Part shown: piece by piece, positions 23,691-30,059 of the stretch
How the letters are laid out: each line of letters starts with the position of its first letter
How positions within the stretch are numbered: the stretch's first letter is position 1
Origin: an uncultured Roseburia sp.
GTDB lineage: Bacteria > Bacillota > Clostridia > Lachnospirales > Lachnospiraceae
Length of the DNA: 30,059 bases
Assembly (NCBI GenBank): GCA_910587865.1
Contig: CAJUNX010000016.1
Span: forward strand, 1-30,059
Direction of reading: 5' to 3'
Program-made: the position numbers and the translations under genes
Notes under the pieces: generated by a model
The model's database searches: none
What the model saw: the letters and a program-made list of their open reading frames with translations, nothing else
Told to the model about the DNA's origin: nothing

Positions 23691-24444
23691 GAATGTAGAG
23701 CGTTTATATAACGGTATTATTAAGGAGAACCCGACGTTCGTCCTGATGCTCGGTATGTGTCCGACGCTGGCGGTCACTTCGTCCGCGATGAACGGACTCG
23801 GCATGGGACTCTCGACAACTGTCGTGCTTGTATTTTCCAATCTGCTGATTTCCGCATTCCGCAAGGTGATTCCGAACGGCGTGCGTATGCCGGCGTTTAT
23901 CGTGATCGTGGCTTCTCTGGTGACGATGGTTCAGTTTATCATGAACGCGTACACCCCGAGCCTGTCCGAATCGCTCGGCGTGTATATCCCGTTAATCGTG
24001 GTAAACTGTATCATCTTAGGCCGTGCGGAGAGCTATGCATCCAAGAATCCGGTGGTTCCGTCAGTGTTTGACGGTATCGGTATGGGACTCGGCTTCACGT
24101 TCGGTCTGACCTGTATCGGACTGATCCGTGAGATTCTCGGTGCAGGACAGATCTTCGGTTTCCAGCTGCTTCCGCTTGCGGACCGCGCGGCGGGAAAGGC
24201 CGGCTTTACGCCGATCACGATCTTTGTCATGGCTCCGGGTGCATTCCTTGTGCTTGCATGTCTGGTTGCGGTGATGAACATCGTGCGCGCGAAGATGGAA
24301 GCAAAGGGCAGACCGCTTGCGGCGCCGTCCGGATGTCTGTCAGGCGACTGCGCGAGCTGCGGTCAGTCTGCAATGTGTACGGGACGGCTTAACAGCGGCA
24401 AAGATGACGCCGGTACGAAGACGGCTGCCAAAAAGACAGAATAG
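23683..24444 (+). CDS. rnfE: Rnf electron transport complex subunit RnfE
   Basis: The 253-residue integral membrane subunit has about six helices and the family motifs NPTFVLMLGMCPTLAVTSSA, GVYIPLIVVNCIILGRAE and GIGMGLGFTFGL. With RnfA it forms the membrane-spanning pair, binding an intramembrane Fe-S cluster through cysteines such as C26 and C109. The C-terminus carries a hydrophilic tail with four cysteines (C218, C223, C226, C232 in CLSGDCASCGQSAMC) followed by lysine-rich residues. The tail is absent from enterobacterial RnfE and may bind a metal or be an unstructured extension. It overlaps rnfG by 8 bp. Confidence 0.96.
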   Translation: MNKNVERLYNGIIKENPTFVLMLGMCPTLAVTSSAMNGLGMGLSTTVVLVFSNLLISAFRKVIPNGVRMPAFIVIVASLVTMVQFIMNAYTPSLSESLGVYIPLIVVNCIILGRAESYASKNPVVPSVFDGIGMGLGFTFGLTCIGLIREILGAGQIFGFQLLPLADRAAGKAGFTPITIFVMAPGAFLVLACLVAVMNIVRAKMEAKGRPLAAPSGCLSGDCASCGQSAMCTGRLNSGKDDAGTKTAAKKTE

Positions 24445-24458
24445 GAGGAGTGATACAG

Positions 24459-25055
24459 ATGAAAGAATTACTGTTGATTGCGGTTGCTTCCGCGATTGTA
24501 AATAACGTCGTGCTGAGTCAGTTCCTTGGTATCTGTCCGTTCTTAGGCGTGTCGAAAAAGACGGAGACGGCGGCCGGCATGGGCGGCGCGGTTGTGTTTG
24601 TCATCACGATCGCATCCTTTGTGACGTCGCTGATCTACAAATTTATCCTCGCAAACAGCGCGCTGATGGAGAAGGGCATTGATCTGACCTATCTTCAGAC
24701 GATTGTGTTTATTCTCGTGATCGCCGCGCTGGTGCAGTTTGTGGAAATGTTCTTAAAGAAAGCGATGCCGTCGCTCTATCAGAGTCTCGGCGTTTACCTT
24801 CCGCTGATCACCACGAACTGTGCGGTGCTCGGTGTGGCGTTAAATAACGTGACCAAGGAATACAATATCATCGAGGGCGTGGTCAACGGATTCGCGACAG
24901 CTGTAGGTTTCCTGATCGCGATCGTGATCATGGCGGGACTGCGCGAGAAGATCGAGTACAACGATATTCCGAAGCCATTTCAGGGCACAGCGATCGTGCT
25001 GATCACGGCATGTCTGATGTCCATAGCATTTATGGGATTCTCGGGAATGATTTAG
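24459..25055 (+). CDS. rnfA: Rnf electron transport complex subunit RnfA
   Basis: The 198-residue integral membrane subunit has six helices and is a paralogue of RnfE with inverted topology. Family motifs are NNVVLSQFLGICPFLGVSKK, GVYLPLITTNCAVLGVAL and the ending GLREKIEYNDIPKPFQG. The conserved cysteines in GICPF and TTNCAV provide the intramembrane [2Fe-2S] ligands together with RnfE. The ATG at 24459 follows GGAGGA by nine bases. It lies 14 bp after rnfE and 13 bp before rnfB. Confidence 0.97.
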   Translation: MKELLLIAVASAIVNNVVLSQFLGICPFLGVSKKTETAAGMGGAVVFVITIASFVTSLIYKFILANSALMEKGIDLTYLQTIVFILVIAALVQFVEMFLKKAMPSLYQSLGVYLPLITTNCAVLGVALNNVTKEYNIIEGVVNGFATAVGFLIAIVIMAGLREKIEYNDIPKPFQGTAIVLITACLMSIAFMGFSGMI

Positions 25056-25068
25056 GAGGAAAAAGAAG

Positions 25069-25860
25069 ATGAACATTACGGCAATTCTGGTTGCAGCCGT
25101 CGTCGTCGGCGGTGTAGGTATTCTGATTGGATTTTTCCTCGGTATCTCAGGAGAAAAGTTCAAGGTGGAAGTGGACGAGAGAGAGGAAGCGATCTTAGGC
25201 GTGCTTCCGGGAAATAACTGCGGCGGCTGCGGTTATGCGGGCTGCTCGGGTCTTGCCGCTGCGATTGTAAAAGGCGAGGCACCGGTCGGCCAGTGTCCGG
25301 TCGGAGGAGCTCCGATTGCGGCGCAGATCGGTGAGATCATGGGCGTTGCGGCGGAAGAGGGCGCGCGTCAGGTGGCGTTTGTGAAGTGTGCGGGAACCTG
25401 CGAGAAGGCGAACCGCGATTATGATTATACGGGCAATGAGGACTGTGCGGCCATGGCGTTTGTGCCGAACGGCGGTCCGAAATCCTGCAATTACGGCTGT
25501 CTTGGCTACGGTTCCTGTGTGAAGGCGTGTCCGTTTGACGCGATTCACATCGTGGACGGGATCGCGCTGGTCGATAAGGAAGCATGTAAGGCGTGCGGCA
25601 AATGTGTGGCTGCCTGCCCGAAGAACCTGATCGAGCTGGTGCCCTATGAGGCGAAGCATCTGGTGCAGTGCAGCTCGAAGGATATGGGTAAAAACGTGAT
25701 GAAGGCATGTTCGGTGGGCTGTATCGGCTGCCATCTGTGCGAGAAGAACTGTCCTTCGGACGCGGTGCATGTCGCAGACAATATCGCGTATATTGATCAG
25801 ACGAAATGTACGGGCTGCGGTATCTGTGCGCAGAAGTGTCCGAAGAAGATTATTCTGTAA
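25069..25860 (+). CDS. rnfB: Rnf electron transport complex subunit RnfB, ferredoxin-accepting
   Basis: The 263-residue subunit has an N-terminal membrane helix (ILVAAVVVGGVGILIGFFLG) that anchors a cytoplasmic Fe-S arm taking electrons from reduced ferredoxin. The first cluster motif is NNCGGCGYAGCSGL. Later cysteine sets include CNYGCLGYGSCVKACP, CKACGKCVAACP, CIGCHLCEKNCP and CTGCGICAQKCP, giving several [4Fe-4S] clusters as in acetogenic and clostridial RnfB. AGGAGG precedes the start. It is the last gene of the operon. Confidence 0.97.
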   Translation: MNITAILVAAVVVGGVGILIGFFLGISGEKFKVEVDEREEAILGVLPGNNCGGCGYAGCSGLAAAIVKGEAPVGQCPVGGAPIAAQIGEIMGVAAEEGARQVAFVKCAGTCEKANRDYDYTGNEDCAAMAFVPNGGPKSCNYGCLGYGSCVKACPFDAIHIVDGIALVDKEACKACGKCVAACPKNLIELVPYEAKHLVQCSSKDMGKNVMKACSVGCIGCHLCEKNCPSDAVHVADNIAYIDQTKCTGCGICAQKCPKKIIL

Positions 25861-25942
25861 CAGAGAGGATTCGCGGAAGTTCCTGTACCGGGATGCGCTG
25901 TCATCCGGTATGCGGAACCGGAATAGAGGGAGAAGCTGGCCA

Positions 25943-25981
25943 GACAGAGGTTTCGGCGCCTGAAAGGGACCGGAACCTCTG
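25943..25981. other. Long hairpin downstream of rnfB
   Basis: ACAGAGGTTTCGG (25943-25955) and CCGGAACCTCTGT (25969-25981) form a 13-bp stem with one wobble and a 13-nt loop. It lies 83 bp after the rnfB stop in a 249-bp gene-free gap. There is no T-run, so it is more likely an RNA stability or processing element, or part of a regulator site for the MATE gene, than a standard terminator. Confidence 0.5.
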
Positions 25982-26109
25982 TTCTGTGTCTGTGGATCTG
26001 CGGACGGGCTGCCGGGATGCGGGGGATCTGTTCCGCCGCGGCAGAGATCATTTATGCGGGCGAAAGCCAGCGGAGTCGGTGCATTTGTTTCACCTGGAAA
26101 TGAGGAGAG

Positions 26110-27621
26110 ATGGAAAATTTTAAGAGACGTTTTATCGGGGACCGGGCATTTTACCGGATGGTGCTCATCATTGCGTTCCCGATTCTGGTACAGAACGGGA
26201 TTACGAATTTTGTCGGTCTGCTGGATAATATCATGGTGGGACAGCTCGGCACGGAGCAGATGTCTGGTGTTGCCATTGTGAATCAGCTGATGGCGGTATA
26301 TAATATCTGTATTTTCGGTGCGATTTCCGGCGCATCGATTTTCAGCGCGCAGTTTTACGGGCAGGGGAATCATGAGGGCGTGCGCAGTACGTTCCGTTTC
26401 AAGCTGGTCTGCTGCGGACTGATCACGCTGATCTGGTTTGCAATTTTTATCTTTGGGGGAAACGGGCTGATCCGGATGTTTCTCCATGACAGCGCGGGCG
26501 GCGATATCGGGATGACACACACGGCGGGGATGGAATACATGCTTGTAATGCTGATCGGCATTGTCCCGTGTACGCTGACGCAGATTTACGCGAGCACGTT
26601 AAGGGAGACCGGTGAAACGATGCTTCCGATGCTGGCGGGAATCGTGGCGGTATTTGTCAATCTGTTTTTAAATTATCTGCTGATTTTCGGGAAATTCGGC
26701 TGTCCGGCGCTCGGTGTGGCCGGTGCGGCGATCGCGACGGTTGTCTCACGTTTCTGTGAGGTGGGACTTGTCACAGTCTGGACACATATCCATCAGGAGC
26801 GCAACCGTTTTATCCGGGGAGCATACCGTGTGCGCTGCAGAGAGACAGATGCGGGAAATGGAACAGAGGACAGCGGGAAAAGAGACCGCGTTTCTGTGAG
26901 AGGAGAGGACGGATCCGGGGCGGATGCGTCGTTTAGACAGGGAGCCTCACAGGCGTGGATTCCGCTGCCGCTGGTAAAGCAGATTATCATAAAAGGGATG
27001 CCGCTTCTGGTCAACGAGACGCTGTGGTCCGCGGGAGTGGCGATCATGGTACAGTGCTATTCCATGCGCGGTCTGGATGCCGTGGCGGCGCTCAATATTT
27101 CTACAACTGTCTCCAATCTGTTCAATATTGTTTTCATTGCACTGGGAAGCGCGATCTCGATTGTGGTGGGACAGCAGTTAGGAGCCGGGGAGATGGAGAA
27201 GGCCGTGGATACCGACCGGAAGCTGATCTTTTTTTCCGAGGTCTGCTGCGCGGTGGTGGGAGCGGTTTTGTTTGTCCTCGCACCGCTGTTTCCGGAGATT
27301 TACAATACCTCGGCGGAGGTCCGGTCGCTTGCAACCGGCCTGATCCGGATCGCGTCGGTGTTCCTGCCGCTGTACGCGTTTTATCACGCCGCGTATTTTA
27401 CGCTGCGCACGGGCGGAAAGACGATGATTACATTTGTCTTTGACAGCTGTTATATGTGGGTGGTCAATATCCCGGTCGCGTTTCTCGTAAGCCGTCTGAC
27501 GCAGATGCCGCTTCTGCCGATGTATCTGCTGTGTCAGAGTGTGGAGATTGTAAAAGCGGTGATTGGGTTTGTGCTGATCAAAAAAGGGGTGTGGATCAAC
27601 AATATCGTTGACGACGTCTAA
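26110..27621 (+). CDS. MATE-family multidrug/Na+ antiporter
   Basis: The 503-residue membrane transporter has twelve predicted helices in two halves. It begins RAFYRMVLIIAFPILVQNGI and carries the family features LDNIMVGQLGTEQMSGVAIV and LVNETLWSAGVAIMVQCYSM. MATE proteins export cationic drugs or metabolites using Na+ or H+, so this one could use the gradient formed by the upstream Rnf complex (inference). The loop between halves (about residues 232-282) is enlarged by a hydrophilic, Gly/Asp/Arg-rich insertion. The start follows GAGGAGAG. Its stop overlaps the stop of the convergent apbE gene by three bases within 27618-27621. Confidence 0.9.
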   Translation: MENFKRRFIGDRAFYRMVLIIAFPILVQNGITNFVGLLDNIMVGQLGTEQMSGVAIVNQLMAVYNICIFGAISGASIFSAQFYGQGNHEGVRSTFRFKLVCCGLITLIWFAIFIFGGNGLIRMFLHDSAGGDIGMTHTAGMEYMLVMLIGIVPCTLTQIYASTLRETGETMLPMLAGIVAVFVNLFLNYLLIFGKFGCPALGVAGAAIATVVSRFCEVGLVTVWTHIHQERNRFIRGAYRVRCRETDAGNGTEDSGKRDRVSVRGEDGSGADASFRQGASQAWIPLPLVKQIIIKGMPLLVNETLWSAGVAIMVQCYSMRGLDAVAALNISTTVSNLFNIVFIALGSAISIVVGQQLGAGEMEKAVDTDRKLIFFSEVCCAVVGAVLFVLAPLFPEIYNTSAEVRSLATGLIRIASVFLPLYAFYHAAYFTLRTGGKTMITFVFDSCYMWVVNIPVAFLVSRLTQMPLLPMYLLCQSVEIVKAVIGFVLIKKGVWINNIVDDV

Positions 27622-28637
27622 AATTCCGTAAAGGGGATGTCTGTTCCGATTCCGGAGCTTGTGTGCAGGGTTTCATCATCCGTGATAAAGACGGCTTCCG
27701 CGCCGTCCGTGCGCTCGATCAGCTCCATGCCGTCGGTGAGGCCGAGCGAAAAACAAATCGTGGAGAGCGCATCCCCGTCGACGGAGTTTTCTGTGATGAC
27801 GGTCACGCTCAAAAGCCCGTTGTCATAGGGATATCCGGTCGCGGTATCCAGGATGTGGTGGTAAATCCGTCCGCCGGCCTCAAAATAGCGCTCGTAAATG
27901 CCGGAGGAGACGACGGTCTGATCGGTGATCTTCACGGATGCAGCCACGTCACCCTCCTCGGAGAAGGGGCGCTGAATGGCGATGCTGCAGGGGGATCCGT
28001 CCGGTTTCGGCCCGAGCACAAGGACGTTGCCGCCTAAGTTGATAAAGCCGCTGGTGACACCGTTTTCGATTAAAAATTCTTTCATTCTGTCCGCGATATA
28101 GCCCTTGGCGATTCCGCCGAGATCAATCCGGGCGTCCTGGTTTTGCAGCGTCACGACATTTCCGTCGATCCTGACCGCGTGATAATCCACGTCGGAGAGT
28201 GCCTGTTCGATCTGATTGTTCGCGGGGATCATGGAGGCATCCGTCTGTTCAAGCAGCGCCTTTGTGGAGATATCCCAAAGCTCCGAGAGCCCTCCGATTG
28301 TGATGTCAAAACGTCCCCCGCTCAATTCTCCGTAAGCGATTCCGATGGAAAGGAGTTCTGCCGTCTCGTCGTGTACGGTGACCGGCGTGCCGGCGGAGGC
28401 GTTTATTTTTGCGATATCGCTGTCCGGGATCGTGGCGGAAAAATATCCCTCGTATGTTTCTGCGAGTGAAAAGCATTCTTCCAGCAGCGCTTCGGAGCCG
28501 TTTTCGAAAATGGTGACTTCAATGACCGTATTCAGACAGAAGCCGGTCTTGGTGAGCGGTTCCGCGGTTCTGCCGCAGGCGGAAAAGAGCTGACAGAATA
28601 AGAGGACGACGGTCAGAATGGCATATAATTTTTTCAT
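27618..28637 (-). CDS. apbE: FAD:protein FMN transferase lipoprotein
   Basis: The 339-residue protein starts with a lipoprotein signal, a hydrophobic stretch and the lipobox LFSAC, so the mature protein is anchored on the outer face of the membrane. The ApbE domain has GGRFDITIGGLSELW, RIDLGGIAKGYIADRM, GFINLGGNVLVLG and HHILDTATGYPYDNG. It transfers FMN from FAD to threonines in extracellular domains such as that of RnfG and to RnfD. Placement close to the rnf operon supports this target. The ATG follows CGGAGATTACC. The gene is convergent with the MATE gene and divergent from proB. Confidence 0.96.
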   Translation of the reverse strand: MKKLYAILTVVLLFCQLFSACGRTAEPLTKTGFCLNTVIEVTIFENGSEALLEECFSLAETYEGYFSATIPDSDIAKINASAGTPVTVHDETAELLSIGIAYGELSGGRFDITIGGLSELWDISTKALLEQTDASMIPANNQIEQALSDVDYHAVRIDGNVVTLQNQDARIDLGGIAKGYIADRMKEFLIENGVTSGFINLGGNVLVLGPKPDGSPCSIAIQRPFSEEGDVAASVKITDQTVVSSGIYERYFEAGGRIYHHILDTATGYPYDNGLLSVTVITENSVDGDALSTICFSLGLTDGMELIERTDGAEAVFITDDETLHTSSGIGTDIPFTEF

Positions 28638-28712
28638 GGTAATCTCCGTTTTGATGTAAAATAGTGCGATCCGTTCATTTGGCGATATACCAGAGGGATC
28701 GTGTGTTTCTAA

Positions 28713-28741
28713 AGTGTATCACAAAAAAACAGCTCTCACAA
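28713..28741 (-). promoter_or_regulatory. Promoter of apbE
   Basis: On the minus strand TTGTGA (28741-28736) and an extended -10, TGATACACT, with hexamer at 28718-28713, lie 17 bp apart. The -35 is only about 10 bp from the divergent proB-side -35, so the two promoters may compete or share a regulator. Confidence 0.6.
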
Positions 28742-28751
28742 TGAAATCTTT

Positions 28752-28780
28752 TTGCCATTTTCCCGCAGATATGATAGAGT
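28752..28780 (+). promoter_or_regulatory. Candidate promoter of proB
   Basis: TTGCCA (28752-28757) and TAGAGT (28775-28780) are 17 bp apart; each matches four of six consensus bases. Transcription from here would pass through the whole 60-bp repeat array before reaching proB, giving a leader of about 260 nt. Confidence 0.45.
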
Positions 28781-28814
28781 ATTACCGTGCAGGTGCGTGA
28801 TCCTGCGTGGGTTG

Positions 28815-29048
28815 GGCCGCTGCGTACGTTGCAGCGCCGGAGAGGGAAGAGAAAACGGGAAAAGGGAAATGTTCGGCCGCTGCGTACGTTGCGGTGCCGG
28901 GGATGGAAGAGAAAACGGGAAAAGGGAAATGTTCGGTCGCTGCGTACGTTACGGCGCCGGGGATGGAAGAGAAAACGGGAAAAGGGAAATGTTCGGCCGC
29001 TGCGTACGTTGCGGCGCCGGGGATGGATGAGAAAAAGGCAGAAGGAAG
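28815..29048. repeat. 60-bp tandem repeat array in the proB leader, about 3.9 copies
   Basis: Units start at 28815, 28875, 28935 and 28995 in perfect 60-bp register with few mismatches. Each contains an imperfect palindrome around CGCTGCGTACGTTGCGG and ends AAAAGGGAAATG. The fourth unit diverges at its end to AGAAGGAAGATG, which is the proB ribosome binding site and start. Sixty is divisible by three and the units have almost no stops, which explains the long overlapping frames here. In one frame each unit would encode MFGRCVRCGAGDGRENGKRE; that frame ends at a TGA unique to the fourth unit (29028-29030), 18 bp before proB. Confidence 0.95.
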
Positions 29049-29909
29049 ATGCGAAAGATGGAACAAAGGAAACCGGAATTGGAACATAAAAAAAGAGTGA
29101 TTGTAAAGATCGGTTCCTCGTCGTTAAATTACAGCGGGACCGGAAATCTGAATTTTACAAAATTAGAGCATCTGGTCCGGGAGCTCTGCAACCTGAGAAA
29201 CCGCGGTATGGATATCTGTCTGGTCAGCTCCGGCGCGATTGCGGTGGGGCGGCAGACGCTGGGGATGAAAGAGCGGCCCAACGATATCTCCACAAGGCAG
29301 GCATGTGCGGCGGTGGGACAGGCACGACTGATGATGATCTATCAGAAGCTGTTTGCCGAGTACAATCAGGTGGCCGGGCAGGTACTGATGACAAAAAATA
29401 CAATGGTAAATCCGGTGTCACGGGAAAATGCCAGGAATACCTTTGAGGAACTGTTTCGGCTGGGCGCGATTCCGATTGTCAACGAGAACGATACTGTGTC
29501 AACCTACGAGATGCAGTTTGGGGATAATGATACGCTCTCTGCGATCGTGACCTCTTTGGTCGGCGCGGATCTTCTGATCCTGCTCTCGGATATCGACGGG
29601 CTGTTTACCGACGATCCGCATCAGAACCCGGATGCGCAGCTGATCCGTGTGGTGGAGCAGCTGGACGGGGAGATTTACCGGATGGCGAAAAGCTCGACCG
29701 GAAGCGATGTCGGAAGCGGAGGCATGGCGACCAAACTGACGGCTGCGAAGATCGCGACCTTATCGGGTGCGGACATGATCATCGCAAACGGAGAGGATGT
29801 CTGCATTCTCCATCACATATTTGATGATACCTTCCGGGGGACGGTGTTTCTCGCGCAGAAGAAAGAATCCTTCCGGATTGAGGATTTTATACTGGAGACG
29901 CTCGGCTGA
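29049..29909 (+). CDS. proB: Glutamate 5-kinase, short form without PUA domain
   Basis: The 286-residue cytoplasmic enzyme phosphorylates glutamate in the first step of proline synthesis. The amino-acid kinase fold shows VKIGSSSLNYSG, CLVSSGAIAVGRQTLG, IPIVNENDTVSTYEM, FGDNDTLSAIV, LLSDIDGLFTDDP and GSGGMATKLTAAKIA. Family proteins of about 370 residues carry a C-terminal PUA domain; this one ends right after the kinase domain, as in several Firmicutes. Start may be the ATG at 29049 (after GAAGGAAG) or at 29058. A proA gene would be expected next, outside the window. It is preceded by a 60-bp repeat array and followed by a 92-bp one. Confidence 0.95.
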   Translation: MRKMEQRKPELEHKKRVIVKIGSSSLNYSGTGNLNFTKLEHLVRELCNLRNRGMDICLVSSGAIAVGRQTLGMKERPNDISTRQACAAVGQARLMMIYQKLFAEYNQVAGQVLMTKNTMVNPVSRENARNTFEELFRLGAIPIVNENDTVSTYEMQFGDNDTLSAIVTSLVGADLLILLSDIDGLFTDDPHQNPDAQLIRVVEQLDGEIYRMAKSSTGSDVGSGGMATKLTAAKIATLSGADMIIANGEDVCILHHIFDDTFRGTVFLAQKKESFRIEDFILETLG

Positions 29910-29912
29910 TCA

Positions 29913-30059
29913 CGGCCAGACAGGCCGGAGAAAAGCCGGGAAAGGCAGTCCGGACTTTGACGGAAGGAATGATCAGAAGAAGCGCGTGGTGCAGATGCCA
30001 GATTCGGCCAGACAGGCCGGAGAAAAGCCGGGAAAGGCAGTCCGGACTTTGACGGAAGG
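29913..30059. repeat. 92-bp-period repeat downstream of proB, continuing past the window
   Basis: A 55-bp segment starting CGGCCAGACAGGCCGGAGAA at 29913-29967 recurs without mismatch at 30005-30059, the last base of the window. A 37-bp spacer gives a 92-bp period. The unit contains small dyads (GGCC-AGACA-GGCC and GTCCGGAC). It begins three bases after the proB stop, and further copies may follow. Confidence 0.92.

Noticed and set aside
25195..26520. 441-codon minus-strand ORF opposite rnfB and the MATE gene
   Set aside because: It is a shadow of well-identified genes, rich in His/Arg/Thr, with no ribosome binding site and no domain.
28815..29048. CRISPR array
   Set aside because: Repeats are directly adjacent with no unique spacers, and there are no cas genes. 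The same holds for the 20-, 67- and 92-bp arrays.
28752..29100. Three overlapping plus-strand ORFs and one minus-strand ORF in the proB leader
   Set aside because: All result from a stop-poor 60-bp unit whose length is a multiple of three. None has its own ribosome binding site at the listed start or a recognisable domain. Only the frame ending 18 bp before proB is kept as a question.

Overview
The window looks like a chromosome segment of a Gram-positive anaerobe of the Clostridia, most likely a Lachnospiraceae member. The evidence is a complete Rnf operon in the clostridial order C-D-G-E-A-B, a cmk-ispH-rpsA cluster in which ispH and rpsA overlap, AGGAGG-type ribosome binding sites before most genes, and GC-rich core genes. 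The genus cannot be fixed from the sequence alone.

Layout. Positions 1 to about 4130 are visibly AT-rich and look like the worn end of an integrative conjugative element. They hold the start of an element-type HTH gene running off the left edge, a WYL regulator behind a coupled 33-codon ORF, a frameshifted Rpn-type nuclease gene, an HD hydrolase and a relaxase tail broken by a 17-bp tandem duplication. A promoter-proximal stub resembling the start of a streptomycin adenylyltransferase gene lies at 3994-4017. From about 4508 the sequence becomes GC-rich core: purine nucleoside phosphorylase, an amidohydrolase, an MBL hydrolase, a small membrane protein with alaS, then rpsU. A second AT-rich island (about 10905-12800) separates rpsU from a MurR/RpiR regulator. 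It holds an XRE regulator fragment, a GNAT acetyltransferase, a truncated tautomerase and a PocR/AraC regulator. Core sequence resumes with an HI0933-type flavoprotein, cmk, ispH, rpsA, cheR and a divergent YprB-type exonuclease. The Rnf operon, a MATE exporter, a convergent apbE and proB follow.

The genes connect in places. RnfCDGEAB is the membrane ferredoxin:NAD+ oxidoreductase that builds a Na+ or H+ gradient. RnfG and RnfD carry covalent FMN, and the ApbE lipoprotein encoded 1.8 kb downstream of rnfB is the enzyme family that attaches it. Cmk, IspH, S1, AlaS and S21 are housekeeping genes for nucleotides, isoprenoids and translation.

The most unusual feature is short tandem duplications placed just before translation starts: 20-bp units before the MBL gene, 67-bp units before cmk, 60-bp units before proB and 92-bp units after proB. 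In the cmk and proB arrays the units align with the gene's own Shine-Dalgarno/start region. Three enzymes (amidohydrolase, HI0933 flavoprotein, MATE) also carry 40-50 residue, in-frame, low-complexity insertions. Together these suggest a genome that tolerates or generates local duplications. I found no CRISPR array, tRNA, rRNA or complete insertion sequence.
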